Shown here: positions 1 to 12,907 of the stretch, piece after piece | Layout: each line of letters begins with the position of its first letter | Position numbering within the stretch: position 1 is the stretch's first letter | Origin: Cristatella mucedo | Lineage: Eukaryota > Bryozoa > Phylactolaemata > Cristatellidae | NCBI GenBank assembly: GCA_009760855.2 | Contig: WPIO01000247.1 | Location: 1 to 64,000 of the forward strand | Direction: 5' to 3' | DNA: 64,000 bases | Translations under genes and position numbers: made by a program | Notes under the pieces: generated by a model | The model's database searches: none | What the model was told of the DNA's origin: nothing | Seen by the model: the letters and a program-made list of their open reading frames with translations, nothing else

Positions 1-162
1 CTCACAAGTCGACAGCTCTGCTGAGCCGACATTGCACAGTAAAGGTTGGTGGAAAGTAAAGGTTTGGTTGGCATGGAACTTCCGCAGCAACAGCTTTTAG
101 TCGGCAGCAAACAAATTGTTACTGAACAACTCCTCCAATTGAATCAGTTCCTTCCTATGATT

Positions 163-1395
163 GGGATTCTATCTCAGTGGGAGGCTCCAGGCTATTGATG
201 TGAATGGAAAAAGGATCGTCCGAGGAAGTGCTGAAGTCGGGGCGGGGTACCTCTTCTCTTCACATTTATACACGACCTCTTGCCGATGTGACACGCACAA
301 TCCAGGCCTTCAGTTCTATGCAGATGACACTCAGCTTTACCTTTGCTTTTATCTCCAGAACATCTAATTCTCTCAAATCACTTGCTGCATGTATTGCTGA
401 AGTCATGGATGGCACATGGGTAGCAGCAAACTTTCTCAAATTGAATGACGATAAAACCAACTTACTAGTTATGCGTAAACCATGCGTGACTCAGAGACTG
501 GAAAGCTTAAAGCTCAAAGTCGGCTCTGCAAGCATATCTCCTGATGTATTTGCACGGAATCTATGTGTTCAGTTCCAAAGTGACCTTCCACTAGATGACC
601 ACATCAGCTCCACAGTCAAGTCTGCCTACTTTCCGCTACATAACATTGCTAAAATTCGGGCTTGCTTAGGCAGGAATACTACATCCAAATTGGTCAATAC
701 ATTTGTGACATCCCGCCTCGACTTCTGGAATTCTTTGCTTGCTGATCTACCGGCCTGAGCAATAAGGCACTTACTGTTTGTGCAAAACTCTGCAGCTAGG
801 CTTGTCTGTAGTGTGTAGGTCTGTCTTGTCTGCCACATCATAACACTTCTTGCCAACCGGCACTGGCTCCCACTCGAGCAGTATATCGACTTTAAAGCTC
901 GTTTGTTTGCTCTTAGGTCTCTTCATTCTGTGCCTCCAGCCTACCTATCAGAAATACTCTACAACCGTCATACCGCCTGCTCTTCTGACTCAAATCGTGT
1001 AGCTATGCCTCGAAGAAACCTGAAATCCTTTGGAGACTGTGCCTTTACTTCGTATGCTCACAAAGCCTGGAACTCACTCTCAACTTGCTTCATGACATAC
1101 TCTGACTTGACATTAAAAATAAGCTTTAAAGGCACCTGTTTATCACACACAGCATCTAGTGGGTCCTTGTCATGCGTTCTTTTCGTACTTCTGTGTGCTG
1201 ACACTGTGCATTCTACCACTAACCATGTTTTGCACTTTGACATTGTGCATGCCACCTCTAATCATGTGCTGTTGACATTGTACATACTATCACTTACCAT
1301 ACGATCATGTTTTCTTTACAGCATATGTAAAGGGCCGAGAAAGAGATTAAGTTCTCTGACGGCACCATACAAATGTGTTATTATTATTACTAATA
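163..1395 (+). mobile_element. L2/CR1-like LINE, RT 3' part, decayed
   Basis: Starts inside the reverse transcriptase (S-G-R-L-Q-A-I-D-V-N-G), has the catalytic Y-A-D-D-T-Q-L-Y near 318, then the L-K-L-N-D-D-K-T-N and S-R-L-D-F-x-N-S-L-L runs. It ends in the hairpin tail and ATT repeats. Several frameshifts make it non-functional. Nothing recognisable in bases 1-160. Confidence 0.85.
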
Positions 1396-1563
1396 TAACT
1401 GTAAATACCTATCAAATACCCTGTGCGTGTGTGTGAGAGAGTGTGTGTGTGTGTGTGTGCGTGTTTGTATGTCCGGGTGCCGGGGTGTTTGCATGGGCAT
1501 GCATATAAGCAGCACACGAACGCATGCATGTGAAGGCTTTCTGATTTAACAGCTTACTTTATG

Positions 1564-1692
1564 TAGCGGCAAAAAAGCCTGGTGGTTATCGCCACTGCTC
1601 AAAGTGGGAAGTATGGGATTGCCCGGTGCAGGACTCGAACTAGCGACCTGGATCATAAGTGCGAGTGCCATACCCCTGGCCATGATGACCCA
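1564..1692 (-). mobile_element. SINE-1, degraded
   Basis: On the minus strand it has the B-box-like GTTCGAGTCCTGC, the following GGGCAATCCC segment and a degenerate A box, as in the intact copy at 61288. Interrupted and diverged. Confidence 0.6.
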
Positions 1693-1954
1693 TGTTCGCA
1701 TGTGTCCTCGTTAGTATGCAAGTTTGCTGTCCCTCGTTGCCACTAATGTTTGCATGAGCTTTTATGGAAATTTGAGTGCTAGTTTACAGGAAAGTCTTGT
1801 TGGTATACTGTCGGTTTTCTGTGCATTTTTAAATGATGTGCGTAAAAATGTGTCGTTTAACCATGTGTAAACTGCGGTTATTCTTGTAGATATAAATATA
1901 CCATTGATGCATGTTTTAGGAATGTATTTCAATGTATATTGGTGTGTAACCATC

Positions 1955-2282
1955 GGGTGGGTTTTAGCCAAGTGGTAAAGTGCTTGCACTTCCGGACTCT
2001 GATCTCGGGCTGGGGTCATGCGGCAGGCAACTCTTTATTATTTACTTTTAATGGAACTAAAACGTCTGCTGATCTTCTGCCGCTATAATGACAATGAGCA
2101 TATTATACATAAGCATATTATGATTGCTGACATTGTTCGTGCTAACTCTAACCATAGTATGCTTGTTGACACAGTGCATCTTACCACTACAACTTTGATT
2201 TTGCTTCCTTTATAGCATATGTGAAGTGCTTAGAAAGAGATTAAGTTCTCTGAAAACGCTAAGCAAATGCATTACTAGTTTT
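1955..2282 (+). mobile_element. SINE-1-like fragment followed by LINE 3' tail
   Basis: The first 140 bases carry an A-box-like TAGCCAAGTGGTAAAG and a decayed SINE-1 body. From about 2105 a LINE 3'UTR and hairpin tail (GTGAAGTGCTTAGAAAGAG...) follows. Both on the plus strand. Confidence 0.5.
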
Positions 2283-2589
2283 ATTCATGCTCTCGTCAGA
2301 GAGGACGTTCGCACCTGGCATCTGGAAAAAGGTTCAATGCTATTCATCGCTAACGGCGGTCGGTAATCCCCTTCCGACGCTAGCGTTTGTGTTAACGCTC
2401 ACTTGCTTTGAATTTGTATCGTATCCTCGTCTCTGTAGTCTACCCGGTACTTTACCCAGAAATAAAATCAAAGCTCACTGACTAGACATTGCAGCTTGAT
2501 TCATAAGACGATAGTTGATTGTAATGGATATAATAGCGTGGCTCTAGTTTCAAAGGAAGTCTATTAACATACCTCTTTTTTCTCTAGCG

Positions 2590-3460
2590 ATAAGATATCC
2601 GCTAACTGAATCTCTTACCAGGCAGGTGCTTTCTTTACATATGCTGGAAAGAAAGCACGTCGATTTGTTAGTTTGGAACGTGCGAAATTTCGGCATTCGA
2701 ATAGCTTTCACACCTACGAAGCAAGTGGAATGAATAACAGATTAGCTTGCTTTTTTGAATGTCAGTTCAGAGGATAGCGTGACGTCAATCGTTGATGAGC
2801 TCTTGACCGCGGAAGCATACGAACTGATGGCACGTTCTCCGGAGCATTTGAGGCGGCGCAGGTAAGCAACAACATGTGGCTCAATGCCAAACCCGATGAG
2901 GAAGTACTTTTGATAGGTTGGCCGGAGCAAGAGAATGAAGGGACCTAAAAGTCTCCGGTAAAACCCTGAAGTTGATATGCTTGCTGCTTCATGGCGAACC
3001 AGTGCGAGTCGGTAAGAAGTGTTTTTGATGAGGCAGTTTTGACGTTCACGGCAGACAACCCCAGCTGCACGAACTGCTGTTCGCGAACTCACTCCAAGCT
3101 TCCCGTTGCCCCAGCAGCAGGAAGACCCGCCAGTAGTGACCCACATAAGTCTAGACGGTATGTGACAAATGCACGAACCAGCTTGACAGCGGCATCTTTA
3201 TAATGTTCGAAGTATTACATGGACGAAAGCAGGCCTACTTACTGTCTTGCTGATTCTGGTGGTCTGATGAAAGGTTACCGTTGGCACAGGGCATCCCGAT
3301 TTCGTGCAGATGCTACCCGAAATAGCCCATTTCGGGAGTGAGACTTTCCAAATTCTTGAGTAACATCTGATTTGCTCATAATGAGTAATTTGATATTTTA
3401 TCGTCGTCGAAATTGCGAAAGTTTTCTGCCATCCATGTATGTTAGGAATACGCGCTGCGA
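2590..3460 (-). mobile_element. L2/CR1-like LINE fragment
   Basis: Minus-strand reading gives V-C-R-E-R-Q-N-C-L and L-L-G-P-F-I-L-L-L-R-P-T-Y-Q-K, the C-terminal RT region of the common LINE. Upstream RT codons are readable to about 3460 and the tail end is near 2600. Broken by frameshifts. Confidence 0.7.
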
Positions 3461-4552
3461 GAAAGTTGAGACTACAGTATTCTATATCGAATGCTAGCAA
3501 GAGATCATGCAGAACTAGCAGAAATTCCCTAAGCCACCATTCCTGAGGTCGCCATTAACTCGCAGCTGTGCAGACTATGTTGAGTGAATTGTGCACACAC
3601 CTGACTGGAAATTCTTAAATTTTTAGGTTTGTAGTTCCGAGATAAGATTTTAATTACCCTTCACTACTTGTTCGGTGTCTTTTCTGGGGTCGGATATAGG
3701 AAGACGGGACAACGAGGCAAAGATTGTCCTGGTCAAATACCGACTTTTTAAAGACTGACCTAAGAACAGCTTCTTTGAAGAATGCAAGGACAAGACCGGC
3801 GACAGATTTCATATTTGCTATTTTATTCAAGACGGAGGCGAATCTATGCATCTTTGAATATGAATAGCATTTACGAGATCTGGGGCGTTAGCTGTCATCT
3901 CGGCCTGGAATATAAGCTTCGAGATGACGTCATTTGGTGCAGGCTTGAAGCCAGACCTTAGGGAAGGCAGACTCGCATAGCTTCTCTGTCTTCATTGTAC
4001 CAGTGAGGTAAGGCTTGGGCAGAAAAGGCTGGATTGAGCAGAAAAGGAAAGCAATACATTATTGCGGACATCATCAACATCGAGTGTCTTAGGGTTTTGC
4101 GATTTCCTGTTGATGTTCAGTACCCAAGATGTCACAGTTTTTAGGCTGAATGAGATCCGCATTCGGTCAGGTGTGCAGAATTTGTGAGTAATAGGAATTC
4201 ACAGATTGCAATTGCGGGATAATTTTTTGAGTGTGTGACCTCGGTTGTGAGTAGGGCCATGCAGGTGAGCCGCAAGAAAACAAGACATAAACATACCAAA
4301 ATTTGCCAAGTGAGGATTCAGTTGAGTAATCAGAATAGAGGTAAAATTCAGTCAGGACGAGAGTTTATATAACAAAATATAAATGAGGTCTGAAAAACCT
4401 TGTGTAAACCAATGCTTGATACCTGGGGGGGGGATTGATTACTGCCATCATTGATAGCTAGCTGTTGGAGCGGCTAAAGCAGTTATAGGGATAGAAATGC
4501 CCCACGACGAATCGTTTTCAATCTTTTGGGTATTCATACAAGTAGCGGTATC
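3461..4552. other. Intergenic stretch, nothing recognised
   Basis: No ORF with family resemblance, no RNA gene and no clear repeat. AT-leaning, with short frames only. Confidence 0.4.
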
Positions 4553-4720
4553 AATAATAATAATAATAATGATAATGATACATTTGATAAAGCGCCCTCA
4601 GAGAACTCAATCTCTTTCCAGGCGCTTTACAATTGCTGCAAAGGAAGCACGACCATTCAGTAATTTTTAGCAGCACTCTTACGGTCTTAACACTAGCTAG
4701 ATTAAGTTGACCAGTCTTTC
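4553..4720 (-). mobile_element. LINE 3' tail
   Basis: AAT repeats, then the reverse complement of the hairpin tail (AAGCGCCCTCAGAGAACTC) and the GGAAGCACGA segment of the LINE 3'UTR. RT absent. Confidence 0.8.
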
Positions 4721-5837
4721 CTGTTGCATCGACCACTCAGGTTGACTTGCATTCAAAGACGTCACTAGGATATTTTGATATAGATCGCGACACCACCGCC
4801 ACCTTGGGTGGCGTACCCCGTGGCCGAGGACTAGTTTTCCAAATTGGCTCGCAAAAGCTCTTAAGGCCCTTTAAAAAAAGTCATTTGTAATTGCCGCTTT
4901 AGCTATCATTTTTTCTCTCAAAATAGTGGAAATCTTTATAGCTCGGTACAGAAAAGGGCAGACATCCAGAAGTCTCTTTCGACGCACGAAAAAACAATTC
5001 TTACCAACAAGCGAAGTTCGTACGCAGCGAGCTGATGGCACGCCGCTCTGCAGACCTACTCAAACCTGTCTGGAGAGAATCTGCTCTCCCTTCTTTAGAG
5101 AAATCGCAGCCTCTTCGGAAACCCGACGCAGAGCGTGCCCTGGCGCCGAAGGCGCGGTAGAGTATCAGCAGGCTTCTCAGCCTCATCTAAACGCAGCGGT
5201 GGCCTCTTCTGAAGAAACGCATTTAACGTGCGATGCCGGCAAGCCTCTAGAGTCGCTGCCTATGCAATGTGTATACTATGTTTATCTTTATTCGAGATTC
5301 TTAAGCCAGATATCCTCCTCCTTGTAATCTCAGCTTTCCCCCACGGAGGGCTGCCGCGATTTCGCTGCAGCAGCTCTGGGCTATAAGTAACTTGCAGCTC
5401 ATTTATCCTCACTGCGGTCCCAGTCGCGGCTGAATGTCAACTCACTTGGGCGACTCGCTGCCGTTAGTGCCCGTAGGTTTTCATTGTTTAGAGCTTCAGA
5501 GCTCATGAGCACGTTACATTTTCTAGACCTTTCTTTGCTGAGGGTTCACCCGCCCCTCCCCCGAGAGACTGACTCATAACTGGAGCTCAGAAAGAGGTGC
5601 CATGCGAAGTGCTTTTTTCAGCATCAGTCAAAGCCTGGCGGCCTCCCGCAAGGCGGACCACAAAGCTTTGACGACAATGGTGTACCGCCACTCCCTCCAG
5701 AGCTAATCGTTAGCCGTAAAGAGGTCTTATCGAAACTTTTTAGGCCAGCCTGGTCAGAGTCTGCTTTTAGGAAGCTCTGCTACCATTTCGCTTTAAAATA
5801 AGCAACGGAACAAGCAACGGATTAAGCAAAATTTGTA
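4721..5837. other. Intergenic stretch, nothing recognised
   Basis: An open frame at 4926-5327 has no recognisable motif. The rest is unique-looking sequence. Confidence 0.35.
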
Positions 5838-5978
5838 TGCAGCCCTACGAGAATTTAATCTCCAAACAGACGCTTCACATATGCCACGGGGCTCGAGCCC
5901 ACGACCTCGGGTTGTAAATACATTCACCTTGACCTTGGTCGACCGGGCGCCTTGACCGCTAGGCCAAATCAGCGCTAC
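5838..5978 (-). mobile_element. SINE-2 copy
   Basis: Minus strand: tRNA-like head, GGGCTCGAGCCC block in the B-box position, then the LINE-like tail (GAAGCGTCTG...GAGATTAAATTCTC). Moderately diverged. Confidence 0.75.
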
Positions 5979-7357
5979 TGTCGTGCTCCATCTTTAAAAA
6001 GTGTAAGCTTTCATGCCGGAACGAGCGGCTTTTTTGACGCTCTTTGGATAGGGACAAATGTCCTAATTTGTTGGCTTTTTAGCTGCGCCCTGAGGAAGAG
6101 CTACCGCCCGGCAGGCATGCGTGACTCCGCGAAAAACACGCGTAGCTGCACTCGTGAAAGACACGCTTCGCGGGAGAGGTGCTGCCAGCCCGAGAGAGCC
6201 GGCTCATCGACAGACGGCTGACAGACGCGCTGCCGCTTCACAGTCGGTCTGCGCGGAGTCGGCTACCGCGACCGCCATGAAGGACGCCGCACAGGCTCTA
6301 CGCGCTGCCCCTGCAGCCTCTATTTCCACGTCAATCTCGCCAGGTGTGTGCAAAGAAAGCTTCTAAAGAGCGTTTTGGTTAAGCAACTTGCTTGAAAGAT
6401 CACCACCCGTCAATCACGAAACTACTCAGCAGCGACGACGCCCGGTTGCTAGCCACAGCGAGTTGCCTAAGGACGGCTGCGTTGCGGAGCATCCGGGTCT
6501 TTCCCGGTCGTTTTTAGCGCGGGGTCGCTGCGTAGCCGAACGAGACGTGCGTCGAGTCTACCGCCTCTCCCCTGGATTCGCGGGAACTTCCAGGCTTCCA
6601 GAATTAGTGAGGGTCCAGATGCTTGTCAGCCCATGCACCGAAGGTGCACGGATTCAAGGTTTTTCTCCAGAATGGGCAGTGCCTTTTTTAAAATTTCGCT
6701 AAAAACAAGGTGCATGTGCGGCGTAGCGCCATCTGCGTGCACGTCCCATCTCAGTGGCGGTTTTCATTTGAGGCCATTGTTTTCTTCTTTAAAGGCCACG
6801 AAACTATTTTTACACTTGCTTAGTACGTGACTCTTTATAGGCCGGTCTAAAGAGTTCTGCCGAGCTGCGCTCCGACGGTGCGCAGCTCCGTACTTTCTGA
6901 AGTGGTTTAGGTGTTCGCCCTTAACGACCAAGGTCAAGGTGAATAATAGTGATTATTATTATTAAAATAATAATATTACATTTGATACAGTTGCGGCTAT
7001 TTTGAGATTATTACACTGTCGTTGAATTATGGGCTGTTGCGATTTATGACAGCGGTATATGAGTTACGGGCGGCCAAGGCCCGGGGAGTCCAACACCAAC
7101 AGTTTATTACCACGTATGGAGCACAAGGGCGCACGGCAACTTTCGGCCCCTTCTCCCACTCGACATCCCGCCACCACTCATCCTCTGGGTTGGTGGGAGG
7201 ACAAAGCCGGCCTGTTGATAAACCACAGCCATCAGACCACAGCCGTGCACTGGCCTGTCCCTAGACCACTACCGGTCTGCCTGCACTTGCAGTGTGCCGG
7301 CGATCTGAGCCATGCCCAGCGATCTGAGCCATGCACAGAGAACCACAAACCACACCA
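5979..7357. other. Intergenic stretch, nothing recognised
   Basis: Several overlapping frames of 60-105 codons in a GC-richer patch (6100-6700), with no domain or repeat signature. A truncated AAT-rich LINE tail may lie at 6950-6990. Confidence 0.35.
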
Positions 7358-8340
7358 GGCACTTTACATTTGCTGTAAAGGAAGCCCGATCGAATACTTA
7401 GCATGCTCAGTGACAACAAACATAAATCTATATAAATATATAATTCATTTGTATAGCGCCCCAAGAGAACTTAATCTCTATTCAGGCGCTTCACATATGC
7501 CTCGGGGCTCGAGCCCACGACCTCAGCCAGATCTTGGTCGGGGCGAGGACCTTGACCGATGCACCGGGTCAGCATGCAAATATGGTTAGTGGCAGCATGC
7601 GAAGTGTCAGCACGCATAAGCACGTAAAGGATGAATCACATGGACCCACTAAATTCTGTGATAAATAGATGCGTCTTAGTTTCTTTTTAAATGTGGTCAA
7701 GTCAAGAGACGTCGTGACGCAGGTCGGGACTGAGTTCCAGGCTTTGGGTACGAACTAAAGGCACGGTTTCCCAAGGATTCGAGGTTCGTACGAGGTACAG
7801 TTAAAACAGTTAGATTCCGAAAAGCGGGTGGTACGAAGCTTAGCCTGGCAGGGGGAGTAGACCTTATAGGTAGGCTTGAGCCAAAGAATGAAGGAACCTG
7901 AAAGTGAGTCGAAAAAACCTTGAAGTCGATGCGCTGCTTGACTGGGGGCCAGTGCAGGTCGGCAAGAAGCGGTGTGATGTGGCAACTGCGACGTTCACGA
8001 CAGACAAGCCTAGCTGCATAGTTTTGCACCAGCTGTAAGCGCCTGAGTGCACAGGCCGCTAAGCCAGCAAGCAGTGAGTTATAGAAGTCAAGACATGATG
8101 TCATAAATGCACGGATCAATTTAGACGTAGTATCCCTGTCTAAACAAGCCCGAATTTTAGCAATGTTATGTAGGTAGCTGAAAGTAGGCAGACTTGATTA
8201 TGGAGCTGGTGTAGTCGTCTAATGAAAGGTCACTTTGGAGCATCGAGAGATATGCTGGCAGTGCCTATTTTGAGCGCTAACACTTCCAATTTCCGAATTG
8301 CATTTGGTTCGCCCATGACTAGTCAGTTGGTTGTATCATC
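7358..8340 (-). mobile_element. L2/CR1-like LINE fragment with nested SINE-2
   Basis: Minus-strand RT C-terminus is readable over 7697-8119: [32 protein letters not shown]. The 3'UTR continues to 7358 but is interrupted at about 7428-7578 by a SINE-2. Confidence 0.85.
7428..7578 (-). mobile_element. SINE-2 nested in a LINE 3'UTR
   Basis: Well-preserved minus-strand SINE-2: CCAAGAGAACTTAATCTC hairpin tail, GGGCTCGAGCCC block, and tRNA-like head near 7560. LINE 3'UTR sequence is present on both sides, so the SINE inserted later. Confidence 0.85.
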
Positions 8341-8701
8341 ATTCTTACTATTACCACTAATCATATCATAGTCGGAAACCCTGGTTATGAGAGCCCCGTG
8401 AAAAATCCCGCTTCGAAGATTTGCAGTGCACTGGTCGCTATGGCTACGCGTCGCATGCGGTTGCTTTATGAAAGCCGAGGACACTGTTTTTCTATCTCGC
8501 ACGAGCCTTCTCTTTTATCTTCTAATTTTTGACGATTCATCTCCGTATTTTCATCGACTTGGTGAACATCTGGCTTTCGATGATCACATATTGACATTAC
8601 CACTACGACGACGATTTCGCCGAGACTCTAATTTTGTGAAAGCAAGGCTGTGATCTTCGAGCGCCCGCATGTCAGCCAACTTCGTGCGGACTTAGATATT
8701 G

Positions 8702-8765
8702 TATGGTTTATATACATATATACATATATATATATATATATGGTTATAGTTTATAGTTAATATAT

Positions 8766-8816
<51 letters not shown>

Positions 8817-8820
8817 TATA
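8702..8820. repeat. (TA)n microsatellite
   Basis: Mostly TA dinucleotides with short TATACACACA interruptions. Confidence 0.95.
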
Positions 8821-8957
8821 GTTATAGTTATAGTTTAGGAATCGGCGCCTTGTAAAAGCAAGCGGATTGGATTTTCTCTGCTATTCGCAGTAATTGATTT
8901 TGTTCACTACGTTTTTGAAAGTCTTCCAGCGGGCGCATACATGCTCATACATAAATC

Positions 8958-9085
8958 AATAAACTTGATGTGAATAGAGCCCTAGCGCAGCTTCGTCTCT
9001 ATCCAGCTGCTTTACTCATGCCACAGGTCTCGAGACGACGTTGGTCATTAAAGGCGAGCACCTTGACCATGGGTCACGCCGGTGC
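8958..9085 (-). mobile_element. SINE-2, old copy
   Basis: Decayed tail (TAGAGCCCTAGCGCAGCTTCG), GTCTCGAGAC block and a head with GCGAGCACCTTGACC, in the same order as other minus-strand SINE-2 copies. Confidence 0.55.
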
Positions 9086-9399
9086 GCATGTTCGTCGGTG
9101 AGATCTGTTCGACCTTCTCTATCGCACCCGCAGACTATCTCATTAAAAATAAGACAGAAAAGACTATAATGGCGAGAAGACGCCAGGGACTAACAGCATA
9201 AATCGCAATCGAAATACCTTGTGCAGCTGTGCATGGAGGCTTGCTGCTCCTTGTATTTTGCGTGCAATTATCAGGCTCTAGTTTTTATATCGCCTCGGCA
9301 TCCTATGAGATAAGGCGCTTAAAGTGCTTTCAGCTTTAGGTGCTCGCCTGTCTCCAGCGAATGACTGGTGGCAATAATAATAACGCTATTAACAACAAA

Positions 9400-9485
9400 A
9401 ATAATGTATTTCTAAAGCACCCCACGTAAAATAATCACTTTCTAGGTATTTTGCATAAGCTGGAAAGGAGGCGTTTAATTGGTTA
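9400..9485 (-). mobile_element. LINE 3' tail scrap
   Basis: AATGTATTTCTAAAGCACCCC then TTTCTAGGTATTTTGCATAAGCTGGAAAGGAGGC, the diverged reverse complement of the LINE tail. Confidence 0.55.
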
Positions 9486-9769
9486 ATAATAAAAGAAAAA
9501 TAGTCATCGAACGGCACTCAAAGGGAAATTCAGTCGGACGGACCAAAGACCTATAACATGAACGCCAGGACCCAGCCAAATGTTCAGAAGGCGCATTGAA
9601 GCCCAGCTGCAATGCCGTGCTCGGCTGCAATGGCTGCTGCTGATGAAGATAAAGCTACAAGGATAGGACAGCTACAAAGACAGCTGCTGCGGCGGCTGCG
9701 AAGAATGCACGGAAAAATCTTCGGTAGAAATTTACCTTCACGACATCCCCTGACTTGATTGAATTTCAA

Positions 9770-10037
9770 AAGAAGCTAAAACAAATGTGCTTCTCACAGC
9801 ATTTGCTGGGTCCTTATGATTCGCCTTTGTTTGCTTATGCGTTCTGACACCTGCACGCTAACGCTGACCTTACTTACAAGTTGATAAGGGCATGTTATCT
9901 CTAACTATATTGTGCTTGCTGACATACAGATGTTGCCAATAGCCATTTGCTCATGGTTCCTTTAAAGCATATGTAAAGTGCGTAGAAAGTGATTAAGTTC
10001 TCCGAGAGCGCTAGGAAAATGTATTATTATTATTATC
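9770..10037 (+). mobile_element. LINE 3'UTR and tail
   Basis: Begins at the conserved AGCATTTGCTGGGTCC that follows the RT stop in better copies, runs through the 3'UTR and ends at the hairpin tail and TTA repeats. Confidence 0.75.
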
Positions 10038-11344
10038 TTAGAGCCTGCCAATGTCTCAAAGTGAACGTCAAACCTACCAGAGATGGTTATGTTAGATTAG
10101 TTTTATTATCGCAGCCTAGGGCGGCCTCAAGTTAAGGAGGGACAGTGACACGTGTCGTGCTAAATTGGTCAGATTACGAGTTATTACGATTTTAGTGGTT
10201 CCCGAGTTATAATAATTATGAAACGGATATACATATCTTGATATCAGAGTTTATAACTATTAAAAGCTAGTCTCAAGCGGATGGTTGTTCAGTAGGACTT
10301 TGGGATTCGAACAATCGAGTTTTAAGCTGTGGCTTGTGACGTACGTATGTGCCTCTCTCTATGCATCTGGATTATGACATTTTAAGATAATAACGGGAAT
10401 TATTAACGCACCAAGGTATGGGTGGTCTTGATAGCAGTTTGCTAGTGTTACCATAGCTGCACGTTTCGGTGCATGCGACTCGTTAGCGGTGCTTCAAGAC
10501 TCTGGCTTCACCCAGTGGGTCTCGAGCGCTTGCAAGGACTCGCATTGCTACGTGTGCTGTTTTCATGGCGAATAACTTTAGTTCAGCATCAGCGACTGCA
10601 CGTTCGTAACAATGCGGCCTTGCTGCTGCAGGAAGTCGAGGGGCTGGCCAGGCAATACCGTGTGTCTATGGGGGAGTGCATGGTGTTGATTGTTGTTGCA
10701 TGGATTTGAGACTAACCAGCTAAGCCAAGAAAGAACTTTTTAATAACGGCGACTGTTTTGGCAGCCAGCTGGCTCGGCTCATTCACTGTGACCAGTGCTC
10801 AATCACTGAGAGTAGCACTATGCGAACCAGGTTGTTGGTTATGCCAACGTTACATTTATATTTTTACTTTCATTTCTAAAGACTGCGTCGGAACCTACTC
10901 GTCGACGAGCGCACAAGATGCCGACCGTGTCACGTGATTGCGGTCCTTTATGGACAACCTCGGGTTGTCTTATCATCCCAAGCATCGCCTGATAAGGTCG
11001 CCACTACGTTATCTTTATGGGCCGTCAGGTGATGGTAAGGCGTCTACAGACAAGACTAAATTCCCGTGTCACCGCGATTTTAACCTAAATTACATTTCCT
11101 AGAATTGGCGACATTTCCACTTTGCTGCGGCAATGCGCTCCAGTTGGCCATAGTCCGCGTTTCATGGGCGTATAATCAGGGAGCCTCGTTAAAGCCTTAA
11201 ACATTTGCTACAGCGGCTTCTGCACCCAAGCCCTAGCTAGTGAGAAGTCGGTGAAGCGAGTAGAATAGAAATCGCAGCTCGGGGCTGCATATGCCTTAGT
11301 TGGCTGCGGGACAGAATATGTCCTTGCGTGGGAGTTGTGGTAGT
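10038..11344. other. Intergenic stretch, nothing recognised
   Basis: A 78-codon frame at 10473-10709 has no family resemblance. No repeat or RNA gene seen. Confidence 0.35.
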
Positions 11345-11870
11345 GAGTCCAACCGCCCATCCGGTGCCCTATGAGTAGCCGTTCGGTTTTATTATCGTCA
11401 AGCTTAAGAAAATTGGCTGACATCCAGCCTCGAATATCTGTAAGGCAAGCACTCGGTTTCTTAGTCGCTGCAGCCGATTCCGACGGTTTAAACGACAAAT
11501 GCAATTCTGAGTATCGTCAGCATAAAAGTGATCGCCGATTCCATGGCCCTAGTCACTTTTCCCAAGAGGTTCAGTGTAAACGAGGAACAGCAGAGGAACG
11601 AGACTGGGCTTCCGTGTGTGGATCCCCACACGTGACTGATCTGCAGGATGAGACGCGACATCAAGCACGATCAAACACGATAGGAGAAATTTGAACCGCG
11701 AAAGTACCCCATCTGCCAGACCGATTTTTGTTCTCGATCGTTCAAGTAGTAATCAATGGTAGTCACAAGTGTCAAATGGTGCTGATAGATCGAGAATAGC
11801 TAGGGCAGTGACATTGCCACCATTATTGCAGCTTCTGAAAATGTTCTCGATGGTAGAGGGTCTTCGGGTA
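11345..11870 (-). mobile_element. LINE RT fragment, strongly decayed
   Basis: Minus strand reads D-I-R-G-W-M-S-A-N-F-L-K-L-D-D-N-K-T-E, equivalent to the [19 protein letters not shown] of better copies. Scraps of upstream RT continue to about 11870. The 850 bases after it (to the GA repeat) show nothing clear. Confidence 0.65.
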
Positions 11871-12714
11871 ACAAGCTCTTTTAATTATTTTTAATTAAGG
11901 TAACCACTTTGTACATAGAAACCTCAGTACATTTCTTAAAGGAGGTCTCAGGTTGCGACTCGATACTTCCTGTAGTTGGAGGTGGCTTTATGGAGGCACG
12001 ACAGTATACACATTGTTTTAACGAAGAAGGCAGAAACTGATCGGCCAAATCGCCAATATCCGGGTACTTGGATCGCCCAGAATTGTCAAACAAATAGCTC
12101 ACTGCCTTTTAAATTTGTTTTGGGTCTTATTGGAGAGACACCGGTTTGCGGGTAAACAAAATTAGCCTAAGATTTTCTAAGCTTTCGAGTTTATTCGCGG
12201 ATACATTCCGGTGGGGAACTCGGAAAACTCTTCCATAAACAGGGCAGCCAGAAGGGGGTCTGCAGATTACAACTGTGAGAGACGTGGCCTTCTATGGGGG
12301 GATATGATACCAACTGATGGGAATATGATACCAACTAGTGCGAAAAGCTGCGGATGTTACAGCAACTCCACAACCAGCATTCTGTCATACGGCATGGTCT
12401 GAACGATTGAGAGACCAGGGGTGGGGGCTCCAGATACGCCGCCACCAGAAGGTGAGGTGGTGACACACACCCAACCGCCAGAGCCAAGGCGCCATCCACG
12501 TCTCGGCCAGCAGGAATCGAGAAGCAGCATTGAGCGGTCATGAATAAGTAGCTCGCTGGTTTTAGTGAGCAGATAAATGCGCTACTCGCACAGCAGCACT
12601 ATTTTCAGCCGACACTCAACGAAGCCCTGAGCCTTGCATCTCGAGGCTAGCGACCTGCAGGCGAAGGTCCAATGCACGCAGGTCGAATGCCGACAGCAGC
12701 TGCGCAAGGCAGTA

Positions 12715-12718
<4 letters not shown>

Positions 12719-12806
<88 letters not shown>
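12719..12806. repeat. (GA)n microsatellite
   Basis: Over 40 uninterrupted GA units. The Arg-Glu and Ser-Leu frames across it are artefacts. Confidence 0.97.
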
Positions 12807-12810
<4 letters not shown>

Positions 12811-12907
12811 CCCCCTACCTTAACATAACAAGCCCGTACCCACAGCATGGATAAGTCTATTCGACAGCAGAGTAGGGTAATAGGTGTTCAACAGCGACCA
12901 CGATGTA

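Noticed and set aside
1429-1465. Telomere-like or satellite TG tract
   Set aside because: Short (TG)n run beside a LINE tail, an ordinary microsatellite.
12582-12854. Arg-Glu / Ser-Leu repeat frames
   Set aside because: (GA)n microsatellite in three frames.
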